A DNA stretch of 64,000 nucleotides, taken from NCBI GenBank assembly GCA_905233565.1, contig CAJOCL010000001.1:124001-188000 (forward strand), written 5' to 3'. Under the pieces are notes generated by a model. The model was not told the origin of the DNA. It saw nothing but the letters and a program-made list of their open reading frames with translations, and did no database searches. Positions 17,507 through 26,325 of this stretch are shown piece after piece (position 1 is the first letter of the stretch; each line of letters starts with the position of its first letter). A program made the position numbers and the translations under genes. The stretch comes from an uncultured Synergistales bacterium. GTDB taxonomy: Bacteria; Synergistota; Synergistia; Synergistales; Aminobacteriaceae.

Positions 17507-18110
17507 TATTGACATTGACGCTTAACAGCCTGCATATTTTCCTGAAAGCGTTTGCCCTGTGTGAAATGTTATTCTTTATTTCACTGCCCAATTCAGCAAA
17601 AGTCATAGTATACCCGTCAGGAATAAATACAGGATCATAGCCGAAACCGTCAAAACCTCTTTGAGATTCGGCGATTGTCCCGTAACAGTATCCCTCTGTT
17701 ACCAGCGTATACTCATCAGGAACGCAGAGGCACAGAGCAGCCGAAAATCTGGCTTTTCTGTTTTCATATCCGTCAAGTTCAGATAAAAGCCATTCTGCCT
17801 TGTCTCTGTCTGTTCCTTTAATAATTCTTGCCGAATAAAGACCCGGCGCGCCGTTCAAAGCCTCAACTTCAAGTCCGCTGTCATCAGAAAGGCAGGGAAG
17901 CCCCGTTTTTTCCGTCCATGCTCTGGCCTTTAACATTGCATTTTCAGCGTAAGATTTTCCACTTTCTTCAACTATCAGCTTGGCTTTGTCGGGCGCAAAA
18001 ATTATTTCATGCGTGAAATTATTGTCTGCAGTATGATTTATTATCTGTTCAAATTCTTTATACTTGCCGAAATTTCCAGTAGCTATGATTAATTTTGACA
18101 ATAAACTCAT
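17496..18110 (-). CDS. rdgB: XTP/dITP diphosphatase (RdgB/HAM1)
   Basis: House-cleaning pyrophosphatase that removes deaminated purine nucleotides (dITP, XTP) before they enter DNA or RNA. Family motifs in the 204 residues: IATGNFGKYKEF at the N-terminus, EESGKSYAENAMLKARAW, CLSDDSGLEVEALNGAPGLYSAR, and FGYDPVFIPDGYTMTFAEL with SHRANAF near the end. It overlaps the upstream GerMN gene by four bases (ATGA), so the two are translationally coupled. The gerM-rdgB neighbourhood is also seen in Firmicutes. Confidence 0.95.
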   Translation of the reverse strand: MSLLSKLIIATGNFGKYKEFEQIINHTADNNFTHEIIFAPDKAKLIVEESGKSYAENAMLKARAWTEKTGLPCLSDDSGLEVEALNGAPGLYSARIIKGTDRDKAEWLLSELDGYENRKARFSAALCLCVPDEYTLVTEGYCYGTIAESQRGFDGFGYDPVFIPDGYTMTFAELGSEIKNNISHRANAFRKICRLLSVNVNIKA

Positions 18111-18904
18111 GATGTTTTCTTCGGCAATTTCCAGACTGACGATAAATCTACGGCATCGTTTGAATTTCCAGAGTTAGGTGTCGGAGCTTTTGAATCTAAA
18201 AGAAACCTGACCTGTGATAAGGGGGGAAAATTTTCCTGCATTGTCCTGACTATTCCTGTTATGAGCAACAGGCTTTTCTGCCTTCCCATTGAAGACAGAG
18301 CCGAAGCAAACTGCCCCGACATGTCAAGAAAGGCTGTATCGTCATCCCTGAACACGTGGAGCAGTTTTATTTTTCCTGCGTTAGGTACACCGCTTATTGA
18401 TATTATTTCGTTTACGGCATCCCTTATATTTTCCTCATTCGTACGGAGAATAAAATTTTTCCGAATCTCTGCCAGCGTATTGCCGTTTCTTACATGATAC
18501 AGATTGAGGGACACCTGCTGAACTTCATTTCCTGAAGTCAGGGGATTTCCTGCAGTGCGTTCCTGTTCAGACTGCTCAAAGTGCGATAAGTCTTCCTGAT
18601 TTTCGATTCTGTTTTCAGGTTTAAGAAGCAGTTTTCTATTCAGGAACTCAACAACCCAAGAAGTCCCAAGATAGCCGAGAACGAAGCACAATAATATAAT
18701 TCCGAGCCACAATAAAATCCTGAGCATTAACGGTGTCGGTTTTTCATCGTCATCCCGTTCATACCTTATTCTTGTATTCTGCTGTGAAGCCCTTTTTGCG
18801 GCTTCCTGCTGAGCCTGTCTGCGCCTGTTCGGTATAACTCTCTTTCCGTTTAAGTTTTCGTTTAAGTTTCCGTTTCCGCTGCCCGTTCGTCTTAATGGCG
18901 GCAA
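18107..18904 (-). CDS. GerMN-domain membrane-anchored protein
   Basis: Envelope protein of 265 residues. A basic, Gln/Arg-rich cytoplasmic N-terminus (about 55 residues) leads to one hydrophobic segment (MLRILLWLGIILLCFVLGYLG), then a linker and a GerMN domain: NLYHVRNGNTLAEIRK, a block ending in AVNEIISI, and SMGRQKSLLLITGIVRTM with FPPLSQVRFLLDS. GerMN domains occur in spore and cell-wall proteins, often beside N-acetylmuramoyl-alanine amidases, which is the case here. The organism gives no other sign of sporulation, so a peptidoglycan role in vegetative cells is more likely. The C-terminus lacks a Gmad2 domain. Confidence 0.75.
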   Translation of the reverse strand: MPPLRRTGSGNGNLNENLNGKRVIPNRRRQAQQEAAKRASQQNTRIRYERDDDEKPTPLMLRILLWLGIILLCFVLGYLGTSWVVEFLNRKLLLKPENRIENQEDLSHFEQSEQERTAGNPLTSGNEVQQVSLNLYHVRNGNTLAEIRKNFILRTNEENIRDAVNEIISISGVPNAGKIKLLHVFRDDDTAFLDMSGQFASALSSMGRQKSLLLITGIVRTMQENFPPLSQVRFLLDSKAPTPNSGNSNDAVDLSSVWKLPKKTS

Positions 18905-18922
18905 TTTATTCTCACCTTTCTT

Positions 18923-20959
18923 TTATTTCAGATAATTTACGATTCCTTCAGTCATTGCCTGAGCTATTCTGCGCTGATAAGCAGCAGTGTTCAGCGTCTG
19001 GGCTTCTGCAGCGTTAGTTACAAAGCCGATCTCAAGCAAAACCGCCGGCATTCCCGCGCCCCTGAGAACAAAGAACGGAGCCTGAGCAACTCTCCTCATG
19101 GGAAGTCCGCTCCTTACTCCTGCATTATACAGTGAAGCCGCGAAATTCGTACTTTCGCTTATTTTATTATTTTGCTGCATATCGCCGAGTATGTGCAGAA
19201 GCATTTCAGTTTTGCGGTCAACGTTAGCCGTATCCATTCCCTTGCCTTCAACGTATTCCCTGTTTTCAATTTTAGCGAGGTTCATTGCGTCTTTATCCGT
19301 CGGCAGTGCCATGATGTAAATCTCGAATCCTGACATTGATTTTTTTGACGGCAGGGCGTTAACGTGAATACTTACGAAGAGATCTGCATTTACGTTATTT
19401 GCAATGTCCGTGCGTTCCTGAAGTTTCAAATAAACGTCAGTATTTCTTGTCATTATGACGTTGAAGCCCCTTGCTGTCAAAGCCTTTTCAAGTTCAAGAG
19501 CGGTTGAAAGATTAATATCTTTTTCCCTTATATCGTTGTCGGAAGCTCCGGGATCTTTTCCGCCGTGTCCTGCGTCAATAACTACCGTCTTTTTGCCATG
19601 AATCCTGAGTGCCGCCTGCGGACTTGTCGGAATTGTTATAGTGCTTGGCGGTGTCATGACTGCCGGCTGCTTTGCCTCCTGCGTGATTACGGGGTCAGGC
19701 TTTGATGGTGTAACCGGTGCTACAGTTGCTGACGGTTTAACAGGCTGTTGAGGTTTTGCCTGAGTTTCCTGTCCGGGAAGTTGGACGCTCGTATTTACAG
19801 ATTTAGGAGAATCAGCAATTATATTAACGTCTGAAGGGAAAATGAAATCAATTGCAATTCTTCTCGGATTATCGAGAACGTATTTGTCGGCCTTAGTTAT
19901 TCCTTCTGCCGTAAATATCAGGTCAACGCCCTCAAAACTGCTCTTAATCTCAGCTTTTACGTTTGAATAGGGCGATGCAATACTCTTTGAATTTTCAAGG
20001 CTTGACGAGAACAGGGCATGAAGTTTCCCTTTATCCATGAAAACTTGAGGGTCTGAGCCGTCTTCAGCCGTTATGACTACGCGTATTTTATTGTGGGGCT
20101 TGTTTTGAGTTGTCCACCTTATGCCCTGAATTGTTCCGCTGTAATTTTCGCCGTCTTCAGTTTTTGAATCATCAGGCTTGAAAGATTCAAATTTCGGCTG
20201 AGGTTTCGCCGCAGTGTTCTGCGTTGTCTCTGCTACTGTCTCTGTTTCTGTTTCTGCTGATGCAATTACAGGCTCTGACGGTTTGGGCGGTGTAACCGGC
20301 TCTGCAGGTTTCACGGGCGTGACGGGTGCCGGTTGCGTTGCTGGTGTAACAGGTTTTGCGGGTGTTACAGGTGTAACGGGTTCTGGCTGCGTTGCAGGTT
20401 CTGCGGGTTCTACGGGTTCTACAGGCGTTACGGGTGTTACGGGCTGTGGAACCGGGTTTTGTGTCCTGACTGACGCAACATCTACAGCCGGCGCAGGCTC
20501 ATCAAACTGCCCTAAATCTACCTCGCCCCTTGAAGTTGAAGCTGCCATATAGCCTGAAGAGTTTGTGATTCTTATTCTGTTTGCAGAACCTGAACTCATT
20601 GTCCCCTGAAAAAGATTCGCAGTGCTTTGAGCATCGAGCCATACAATACCGTCCTTTTCAAATGGTGCCGTATAAAGCGGAACTATTGACATTCCGCGCC
20701 ACGCAGCCGCCGAACCTATGACGATTCTCAGCTCAAGATTTCCGCGCGAAACAATCAGCTCTTCCCCTTTCCGTGATGACGAAAAGCCGAGAAGCCTGCC
20801 GGCATCACCGACAGGAACACACATAATGCCGTTATTTTCGGTTGTCCTTAATCCTCCGACATGGCCGGAGCCTACATACATTGACGCATCAGCCCACGCA
20901 GAAGAGCATAAACAGAGAATGAGCGCGGTTAAAAGAACGCTAAAAAAAAACTTGCGCAT
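18923..20959 (-). CDS. N-acetylmuramoyl-L-alanine amidase with AMIN domain
   Basis: Exported peptidoglycan amidase of 678 residues that cuts the bond between MurNAc and the stem peptide. Order of parts: signal peptide ([20 protein letters not shown]), a copper-amine-oxidase-like N-terminal domain (about 30-125), a Pro/Val/Thr/Glu repeat linker (about 165-245), an AMIN domain (about 275-380), a second Pro-rich linker, and the catalytic Amidase_3 domain (about 455-678). Zinc and catalytic residues are visible in [32 protein letters not shown] and [13 protein letters not shown] domains target such enzymes to septal sites, so a role in daughter-cell separation is inferred. The upstream neighbour is cheW and the downstream one the GerMN gene. 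Confidence 0.92.
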   Translation of the reverse strand: MRKFFFSVLLTALILCLCSSAWADASMYVGSGHVGGLRTTENNGIMCVPVGDAGRLLGFSSSRKGEELIVSRGNLELRIVIGSAAAWRGMSIVPLYTAPFEKDGIVWLDAQSTANLFQGTMSSGSANRIRITNSSGYMAASTSRGEVDLGQFDEPAPAVDVASVRTQNPVPQPVTPVTPVEPVEPAEPATQPEPVTPVTPAKPVTPATQPAPVTPVKPAEPVTPPKPSEPVIASAETETETVAETTQNTAAKPQPKFESFKPDDSKTEDGENYSGTIQGIRWTTQNKPHNKIRVVITAEDGSDPQVFMDKGKLHALFSSSLENSKSIASPYSNVKAEIKSSFEGVDLIFTAEGITKADKYVLDNPRRIAIDFIFPSDVNIIADSPKSVNTSVQLPGQETQAKPQQPVKPSATVAPVTPSKPDPVITQEAKQPAVMTPPSTITIPTSPQAALRIHGKKTVVIDAGHGGKDPGASDNDIREKDINLSTALELEKALTARGFNVIMTRNTDVYLKLQERTDIANNVNADLFVSIHVNALPSKKSMSGFEIYIMALPTDKDAMNLAKIENREYVEGKGMDTANVDRKTEMLLHILGDMQQNNKISESTNFAASLYNAGVRSGLPMRRVAQAPFFVLRGAGMPAVLLEIGFVTNAAEAQTLNTAAYQRRIAQAMTEGIVNYLK
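20215..20470 (-). repeat. Degenerate tandem repeat encoding a P-V-T-P/E linker
   Basis: Short imperfect repeats of 9-18 bases (on the minus strand, units such as CCTGTAACACC and GTAACACCTGC) encode [15 protein letters not shown] and KPVTP units in the amidase linker. Length may vary between strains by slippage. Confidence 0.7.
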
Positions 20960-20964
20960 AAACT

Positions 20965-21492
20965 TTACTCGCTGTCCTCTAAAATCTGGTCAAGCTCAAA
21001 AAGATTTGAAACGTCAAGAAGCAGTATGAGCCTGTCATCAGCAGGTTTCGCAACCCACAAAACATAACGCCTGTCAATAGCTGAAGATAATTTTGTCGCC
21101 ACTTCAAGCTGTGCATCATAAATCGTAAGAACTTCACGGACAGAATTTACTATCATTCCGAAAGTTACTTCATTGACGGCAATAACGACGATTCTCGCCT
21201 CGTCCGTCAGCGGATGTCCGGCCATGCCGATTTTCATGTGCATGTCGAAAACAGGTACTATAGTCCCCCTCAAATTTATTACGCCCCTGATATAAGCCGG
21301 AGCGTTCGGGACTCTTGTAATGAACGAAGGGACGCGGACTATCTCACGAACCATGTTCACGTCAACGCCGAAATTTTCGCGCCCTAATTTGAATACTAAA
21401 TTGATATGTTCCTCGCCGAGAGATTCCATATCAATATCCCTGAAATCCTGATTAACTTCTTTTTTCTTTGCCGCTTCTGTTATGTCAGCCAT
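20965..21492 (-). CDS. cheW: CheW-like chemotaxis adaptor
   Basis: Adaptor that couples chemoreceptors to the CheA kinase; 175 residues from the chosen ATG (an upstream TTG at 21501 lies too close to the AGAGG site). The CheW fold is shown by LVFKLGRENFGVDVNMVREI, TRVPNAPAYIRGVINLRGT, VPVFDMHMKIGM, RIVVIAVNEVTFGMIVNSV and the C-terminal DDRLILLLDVSNLF. The N-terminal 25 residues are charged and non-conserved. No other chemotaxis gene is adjacent, although it may share a transcript with the amidase. A single CheW far from the main chemotaxis cluster could serve an alternative signalling complex. Confidence 0.9.
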   Translation of the reverse strand: MADITEAAKKKEVNQDFRDIDMESLGEEHINLVFKLGRENFGVDVNMVREIVRVPSFITRVPNAPAYIRGVINLRGTIVPVFDMHMKIGMAGHPLTDEARIVVIAVNEVTFGMIVNSVREVLTIYDAQLEVATKLSSAIDRRYVLWVAKPADDRLILLLDVSNLFELDQILEDSE

Positions 21493-21542
21493 AAAATTCA
21501 AGCCTCTTTTTTTTTAACTTTACTTTATATTTTAATTCAAGA

Positions 21543-21580
21543 CAAAACCCGCCCCGTATATTTTCACACACAGGGCAGGT
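21543..21580 (-). terminator. Terminator of the ptsH-ptsI-fructokinase operon
   Basis: On the minus strand an 11-pair stem (ACCTGCCCTGT with ACGGGGCGGGT, plus-strand 21570-21580 and 21547-21557, two G-U pairs) is followed by TTTTGTC. It lies between the fructokinase stop and the cheW start. Confidence 0.8.
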
Positions 21581-21598
21581 GTAAATAAATGCGTGATG

Positions 21599-22498
21599 CT
21601 ATTCTTCCGCCGCCATTTCAGCGAGCTTTATTGCGCCCATTATTCCCTGATTCCCGTTAAGTGCGGCAGGGGTAATGTAAGAATTTATGTTGCGCAGTTC
21701 TTTCGTGTCGATATAGCCGTTGATGTACTCAGTAACGTATTTGCGAACCATCGGGAAGAGCTGGGACTGAGACATGACGCCGCCGCCGAGAATTATTTTC
21801 TGCGGGCTTAACATGTAAATTACGGCCGTCATTGCCTGAGCGATATATTTTGCTTCAAGTTCCCAGACTTCGGGATTCTCTGAAAGTTCGCTGCCTTTTT
21901 TGCCCCAGCGGTCCTCAATTGCCGGGCCTGAGGCCATGCCCTCGAAACATGCGCCGTGTGACGGGCAGTGTCCTTTGTATTCATCGCCGGGAATTACTGA
22001 CATTGCTATGTGTCCTGCTTCGGGGTGCAGCATTCCGTGAATGAGATTTCCGCCCGACATTGCGCCCATGCCGATCCCCGTTCCGATCGTGAAGTAAACC
22101 GCATCGGTCAGACCCTGCGCACATCCCCAAGTAACTTCGCCGAGAAGTGAGCCGTTTACGTCCGTGTCGAATCCTACGGGGATATTGAGCGCGTCTTTCA
22201 TTGTCTTAACCATAGGGAAATTACGCCACGCGATTTTGGGCGTGTAGAGAATATTTCCGTATGTCTTTGAATTTTTCCGAACATCGACAGGCCCGAAACA
22301 TGCAATCCCGAGAGCTGAAAGCCTGTCTTCTTCGGCAAGTTCGGGTGAAACTTTTGCTTTGAAATATTCAATTACTGCCGGCATCGTCTCTTCGGGAGTT
22401 GATGTCGGTATTGATACCTGATCCAGAATCTGGCCGTCCTCGTTGCCGACAGCGCAGATCATCTTTGTTCCGCCTGCTTCTAAAGCTCCGTATAACAT
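21599..22498 (-). CDS. ROK-family fructokinase
   Basis: Phosphorylates free fructose (or a related hexose) with ATP in the cytoplasm. The start is the ATG at 22498 (MLYGALEAGGTK); a longer frame reaches into ptsI but lacks family sequence. A GGGAGG site overlaps the end of ptsI, and the genes are one base apart. The 299 residues carry the N-terminal ATP motif GALEAGGTKMICAVG, the catalytic Asp in FDTDVNGSLLGE, GTGIGMGA, and the zinc-site block HPEAGHI with HCPSHGACFEGMASGP typical of the Bacillus fructokinase subgroup (YdhR/ScrK-like). Placed behind ptsHI, it suggests that sugar enters partly unphosphorylated. Confidence 0.88.
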   Translation of the reverse strand: MLYGALEAGGTKMICAVGNEDGQILDQVSIPTSTPEETMPAVIEYFKAKVSPELAEEDRLSALGIACFGPVDVRKNSKTYGNILYTPKIAWRNFPMVKTMKDALNIPVGFDTDVNGSLLGEVTWGCAQGLTDAVYFTIGTGIGMGAMSGGNLIHGMLHPEAGHIAMSVIPGDEYKGHCPSHGACFEGMASGPAIEDRWGKKGSELSENPEVWELEAKYIAQAMTAVIYMLSPQKIILGGGVMSQSQLFPMVRKYVTEYINGYIDTKELRNINSYITPAALNGNQGIMGAIKLAEMAAEE

Positions 22499-22499
22499 A

Positions 22500-24197
22500 T
22501 TAGCTGAATAACCTCCCAAAAAATCCCTTCGGCTCTTTTTTCGGGTCAACGGCCTTCGGGGATTCTGTCTTGAATTTAGACAAGTCTGCATTCCTGACGT
22601 TTCCTCTTAAAGGCAGAATGCTCTTCGGGTTGACTGAAAGCTCATCAACGCCCCACTTCAAAAACTCTTCAGTAAGTGTCGGGTCAGCTCCCAGTTCTCC
22701 GCATATGCCTACCCAAGTATTATGCCTGTGTCCTGCCTCTATCGTCTCGCGGATGAGCCTAAGCACTGCGGGGTGATGAGTGTTTGCGAAAGGCTCAAGA
22801 TTTGCGCTCTGCCTGTCAATCGCGCATGTGTACTGGGTTAAGTCGTTCGTTCCGAGAGAGAAGAAATCCACTTCCTCAGCTAACTCATCAGCACATAACG
22901 CGGCCGCAGGAGTTTCGATCATTATACCAATTTCATATTTTCCGATTTTTGCGCCTTCAGCCTCAAGCTCTTTCCTGCACTCTTCAAGAATTTCCTTGCA
23001 CTTCTTGACTTCCCAGAGGCTTATTATCATCGGGAACATTATACCAAGATTGCCGAAAGCTGAGGCTCTGAGCAATGCCCTTAACTGACGCTTGAAGAAA
23101 TCCGGGCGGGTCAGGCATATTCTTACGGCCCTGAAGCCTAAAGCCGGGTTATCTTCCTTGTCGAGCTGCATATAATCAATCGTTTTGTCCGCACCTATAT
23201 CGCATGTCCTGATTATTACCATTCTGGGCGATAATCCTTCGAGTACTTGCTTGTAAGCCGCGAACTGTGCCTCTTCCGAAGGGTCTTCCTTGCTGTTCAG
23301 ATAAACAAATTCCGAACGGAAAAGCCCAACGCCTTCTGCGTCATTCTCGATAACTGCCTGAATATCTTTAGGCCCTCCGATGTTTGCATAAAGTTTGACT
23401 TTTCTGCCGTCTTTCGTAACGCTGGGCTGTCCTTTAAGCTCCTTGAGTTTTTCCTCGCGCGCCTTGTCTTCAGCCTGTTTCGCCGAAAGTTCATCGATCG
23501 TCTTCTGGTCGGGCTCAATGTAAATGCAGGAATTATAGCCGTCAAGTATTGCAAATTTTCCGTCCCAGTCGTCAGCAATATCATGACACTGTATCAGTGT
23601 AGGCCAGTTCATGCTTCTTGCTAATATTGCCGTGTGGCTGTTTGAACTTCCAAGACGGGTAACAAGTCCGAGAAGCAGTGATTTATCGAGCTTCACTGTC
23701 TCTGACGGTGCCAGATCTTCGGCGACAAGTATTGCCGGTTCAGTTCCCTGCAGACTCTCCGTGTCATTTCCGAAAAGGACATCTAACATTGAGTTCTTCA
23801 GGTCGATAACGTCAGCACTTCTTGCCCTGAAATATTCGTCCTCCATTTCGCTGAACTCTGTTGCAGCGTTGTCGAATGCTGCCCTGACGGCGTATTCTGC
23901 CGTATGGCCTTCTGCCATGATTTCCTTGCACGGGTCAATGAGCGTGTCTTCGTCGTCAAGCATCATTGCGTGAGCCTCGAAAATTCCGGCAGTATCCTTC
24001 CGTCCTTCCTTCATTTCTTTTTCGTAAAGGGCGTTCTGCTGTTCCTGAACTTTTACGCGTGCGGCCTCGAAACGTTCAATCTCTGCGCCTATGTCGCTTA
24101 CAAGTTCCTCACTGATAACGTAATCGGGAGTTTTGTAAATCTTGATCCTTCCGATTGCGATGCCGTTTACGATTTTTGTACCCTTGAAGGTCTGCAT
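22500..24197 (-). CDS. ptsI: Phosphoenolpyruvate-protein phosphotransferase (enzyme I)
   Basis: Soluble enzyme I of the PTS, which moves phosphate from phosphoenolpyruvate to HPr. The protein is 565 residues. The phosphorylated His lies in GSSNSHTAILAR (about residue 187). The C-terminal PEP-binding domain shows LFRSEFVYLN, LGFRAVRICL, MFPMIISLWEV, IMIETPAA, FFSLGTNDLTQYT and WVGICGELGADP. A short tail (DPKKEPKGFFGRLFS) follows the usual end. The ptsH gene lies four bases upstream. No enzyme II component is in the window, so the sugars served are unknown. Confidence 0.96.
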   Translation of the reverse strand: MQTFKGTKIVNGIAIGRIKIYKTPDYVISEELVSDIGAEIERFEAARVKVQEQQNALYEKEMKEGRKDTAGIFEAHAMMLDDEDTLIDPCKEIMAEGHTAEYAVRAAFDNAATEFSEMEDEYFRARSADVIDLKNSMLDVLFGNDTESLQGTEPAILVAEDLAPSETVKLDKSLLLGLVTRLGSSNSHTAILARSMNWPTLIQCHDIADDWDGKFAILDGYNSCIYIEPDQKTIDELSAKQAEDKAREEKLKELKGQPSVTKDGRKVKLYANIGGPKDIQAVIENDAEGVGLFRSEFVYLNSKEDPSEEAQFAAYKQVLEGLSPRMVIIRTCDIGADKTIDYMQLDKEDNPALGFRAVRICLTRPDFFKRQLRALLRASAFGNLGIMFPMIISLWEVKKCKEILEECRKELEAEGAKIGKYEIGIMIETPAAALCADELAEEVDFFSLGTNDLTQYTCAIDRQSANLEPFANTHHPAVLRLIRETIEAGHRHNTWVGICGELGADPTLTEEFLKWGVDELSVNPKSILPLRGNVRNADLSKFKTESPKAVDPKKEPKGFFGRLFS

Positions 24198-24201
24198 AAT
24201 G

Positions 24202-24459
24202 CTAGAAATTCTCCTTCATGAATTTTTCGAGAGCGGCTGCGCAGGCTTCCTCATCTTCGCCCTCAATGCGGACGAGGACTTCATCGCCCTGCTTGATTCC
24301 CATTCCCATGAGCTTCATGAGTGCTGTTGCTTTTGCTGACTTTTCGCCCTTAATGAACGTTGCCGTACTCTTGAAGTTCTTTGCCTCTTTTACGAGAAGG
24401 CCGGCGGGGCGTGCGTGGATTCCTACAGGGTCGGTGATGACGTACTTAAATTCTTTCAT
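24202..24459 (-). CDS. ptsH: Phosphocarrier protein HPr
   Basis: Small PTS phosphocarrier, 85 residues. The active His15 is in VGIHARPAG, at the standard position. By alignment without gaps to Bacillus HPr, residue 46, the serine that HPr kinase phosphorylates in many bacteria, is Ala here (KATALMKLMGMGI, with Thr45 next to it). HPr therefore works in phosphotransfer but cannot be regulated at Ser46 in the usual way. First gene of ptsH-ptsI-fructokinase. An AAAGGA site lies about 12 bases before the ATG, and a promoter is recognisable upstream. Confidence 0.96.
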   Translation of the reverse strand: MKEFKYVITDPVGIHARPAGLLVKEAKNFKSTATFIKGEKSAKATALMKLMGMGIKQGDEVLVRIEGEDEEACAAALEKFMKENF

Positions 24460-24535
24460 GACTGTCTGCTTTCCTTTCTGTTTTAACTTTGAAAATTAAA
24501 TTGCTCAATAATTAATGGATGTTGTTAGTATCAGA

Positions 24536-24564
24536 ATTATAATACATCTTTCAAAATCCGTGAA
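24536..24564 (-). promoter_or_regulatory. Promoter of the ptsH operon
   Basis: On the minus strand TTCACG (24564-24559) and TATAAT (24541-24536) are separated by exactly 17 bases, giving a plausible sigma-70 promoter about 75 bases before the ptsH start. The -35 box matches four of six consensus bases. Confidence 0.5.
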
Positions 24565-24590
24565 ATTTGCGCGTAAATAAAAATTCGGGC

Positions 24591-24619
24591 TTGACGCAAA
24601 ATCAAAGGACGTGTAAAAT
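24591..24619 (+). promoter_or_regulatory. Promoter of the tRNA gene
   Basis: TTGACG (24591-24596), a 17-base spacer and TAAAAT (24614-24619) lie 18 bases upstream of the tRNA, a good sigma-70-type arrangement. Confidence 0.7.
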
Positions 24620-24637
24620 TCTCAGGTGTTTTGAGAC

Positions 24638-24714
24638 GGGCCCATAGCTCAAGTGGTTAGAGCCACCGGCTCATAACCGGAAGGTTCCTGGTTCGAGTCC
24701 AGGTGGGCCCACCA
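24638..24714 (+). tRNA. tRNA with CAU anticodon (elongator Met, or Ile2)
   Basis: A 77-base cloverleaf with the CCA end encoded. Acceptor arms GGGCCCA (24638-24644) and TGGGCCC (24704-24710) pair fully; D stem GCTC/GAGC; anticodon loop CTCATAA with CAU at 24672-24674; T arm CCTGG-TTCGAGT-CCAGG. The fully paired acceptor end and the lack of three G-C pairs in the anticodon stem exclude the initiator. The outermost anticodon-stem pair is an A-A mismatch. Elongator Met is the default reading, but a tRNA-Ile whose C34 is changed to lysidine has the same anticodon and cannot be excluded by eye. Confidence 0.9.
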
Positions 24715-24747
24715 AAATTAAAGTTAAAAATTAAATCAGAATATAAC

Positions 24748-24786
24748 AAGCTCCCGGAAGTTTTCAACCGCCGGGAGCTTTTCTTT
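24748..24786. terminator. Bidirectional terminator between the tRNA and malQ
   Basis: Perfect 10-pair stem, AAGCTCCCGG (24748-24757) with CCGGGAGCTT (24771-24780), loop of 13 bases. TTCTTTC follows on the plus strand, and the minus strand continues GTTATATT, so it can serve both the tRNA and malQ. Confidence 0.85.
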
Positions 24787-24794
24787 CAGTATAT

Positions 24795-26300
24795 CTAAAC
24801 TCTTCCGTATAATTTGCAGGCTGCCTTTATCCTGTCAGCGAGGCCGTCAGGAATTGCATCGCTTCTCATTCTCCATGACCAGTTCCCGGAAGGAGTTGAA
24901 GGGACGTTTATTCTTGCCTCAGCTCCAAGCCTCAGATAATCCTGCATCGGTATAATCGCAGTATCAGCTACGGAACTTACTGCAAGCCTTGTAACTTCAG
25001 ACGTGAAAATATAACCGTCCATTACGTCGCGGCCAATGTATGAGGCAAAATTCTTTATTTCGTCCTCCGTTGCGTCATTCTCAAACCAGCCGCGTGATGT
25101 GTTGTTGTCGTGAGTACCCGTGTAAACAACGCTGTCCCTCGTGTGATTATGAGGCGCGTACGGGTTATCGGCAGGATTGCCCCAAGCGAAATGAAGGACA
25201 AGCATTCCTGGAAGGTTATAATCTTTCCGCAGCTCTTCAACATCAGGCGTAATTATCCCTAAATTTTCAGCCCAGAAAGGCATTTCAGGGAAATTTTCTT
25301 TAAGTGCCGCAAAAAATTTCTCATGCGGAACGTCTACCCATTCTCCATTTTTTGCGGTTTCCTCGCCGTACGGGACTGCCCAGTAAGCCGCTAATCCCCT
25401 GAAATGGTCAATCCTTACCCTGTCGAACATTGAAAGAAGATTTTGAAGACGCTTTATCCACCATTTGAAGCCGTCTTTTTCCATTTTTTCCCATTTGTAG
25501 CACGGATTGCCCCATAGCTGCCCGTTTTCGCTGAAATAATCGGGCGGAACTCCTGCGACCGTTACGGGGTTCAAGTCCTCGTCAAGATCAAACTGTTCCG
25601 GATTCTGCCATACGTCCGCGCAGTCTCTTGTAACGTAAAGCGGAATATCGCCGATAAGTTCAATATCAAGCTCATTAAGTTTTGAATGAAGATTTTTCGC
25701 CTGACGGGAGAATATATACTGGTAAAATTCCTGGCGGGCAATCTCTTCTGAGTATTCAGCCTTGAATTTTCGGAGTGCTGCCGGATCACGGTGTTTAAGC
25801 TCCTCCGGCCATTCATACCATGCTGCACCGCCGTTCACCTGCTTAATAACGCTGAAAAGTGCAAACGCCTCAAGCCATTCAGTACCTGCAATAAAAGTCC
25901 TGAAGTCTGAATTATTCCCTTTTATGCAGTGTTTATAGGCCGCGTTTAATATTTCAGTTTTGAAAGCTCTCGATAATTCGTAATCTGCTTTTTCTTCTGT
26001 TTTGCTGAAGTCGTATTTTTCAGCAGTCTTTTTCAGTTCATCAGCCGTCAGAAGTCCTTCATCAATGAGAATATCAGGGCTTATGAGAAGATAATTTCCG
26101 GCGAATGCTGATGTCGGACTGTACGGAGAATTTCCGCAGCCCGGATCTGTTGCCGTCACCGGCAGAACCTGCCACATTCTCTGTCCTGCATCATGAAGGA
26201 ACCTGCCGAACTTAAACGCTTCAGGGCCGAAGTCGCCTATGCCGTATTTCGAGGGTAGGGCAGTAACCGGCAGTAATATACCTGCACTCCGTCTTGTCAT
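24795..26300 (-). CDS. malQ: 4-alpha-glucanotransferase (amylomaltase)
   Basis: Cytoplasmic GH77 enzyme of 501 residues that transfers maltosyl and longer glucan units between alpha-1,4-glucans. Family signs are RSAGILLPVTALPSKYGIGD at the start, YSPTSAFAGNYLLISPD, LIGDIPLYVTRDCADVWQNPE, the catalytic-nucleophile block FDRVRIDHFRGLAAYWAVP, FWAENLGIITPDVEELRKD and the end of the active site VYTGTHDNNTSRGWF. Length matches the short bacterial amylomaltases. With a fructokinase and PTS proteins nearby it suggests use of maltodextrin or storage glycogen, although no glycogen gene is in the window. Confidence 0.96.
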   Translation of the reverse strand: MTRRSAGILLPVTALPSKYGIGDFGPEAFKFGRFLHDAGQRMWQVLPVTATDPGCGNSPYSPTSAFAGNYLLISPDILIDEGLLTADELKKTAEKYDFSKTEEKADYELSRAFKTEILNAAYKHCIKGNNSDFRTFIAGTEWLEAFALFSVIKQVNGGAAWYEWPEELKHRDPAALRKFKAEYSEEIARQEFYQYIFSRQAKNLHSKLNELDIELIGDIPLYVTRDCADVWQNPEQFDLDEDLNPVTVAGVPPDYFSENGQLWGNPCYKWEKMEKDGFKWWIKRLQNLLSMFDRVRIDHFRGLAAYWAVPYGEETAKNGEWVDVPHEKFFAALKENFPEMPFWAENLGIITPDVEELRKDYNLPGMLVLHFAWGNPADNPYAPHNHTRDSVVYTGTHDNNTSRGWFENDATEDEIKNFASYIGRDVMDGYIFTSEVTRLAVSSVADTAIIPMQDYLRLGAEARINVPSTPSGNWSWRMRSDAIPDGLADRIKAACKLYGRV

Positions 26301-26325
26301 AAAATTTTCCTCCTAGTAACTAAAT

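Noticed and set aside
18107..18904. Sporulation germination gene gerM
   Set aside because: Only the GerMN domain is shared; no other sporulation gene is present and the cell appears diderm, so I kept the domain name only.
20215..20470. CRISPR-like array
   Set aside because: The repeats are short, imperfect and in frame, encoding the P-V-T linker of an amidase; there are no constant repeats with unique spacers.
21599..22591. Longer fructokinase starting inside ptsI
   Set aside because: The extra 31 residues are an out-of-frame reading of the ptsI end; family sequence begins at the ATG at 22498.
24638..24714. Initiator tRNA-fMet
   Set aside because: The first acceptor pair is G-C rather than the unpaired C-A of initiators, and the anticodon stem lacks three consecutive G-C pairs below the loop.
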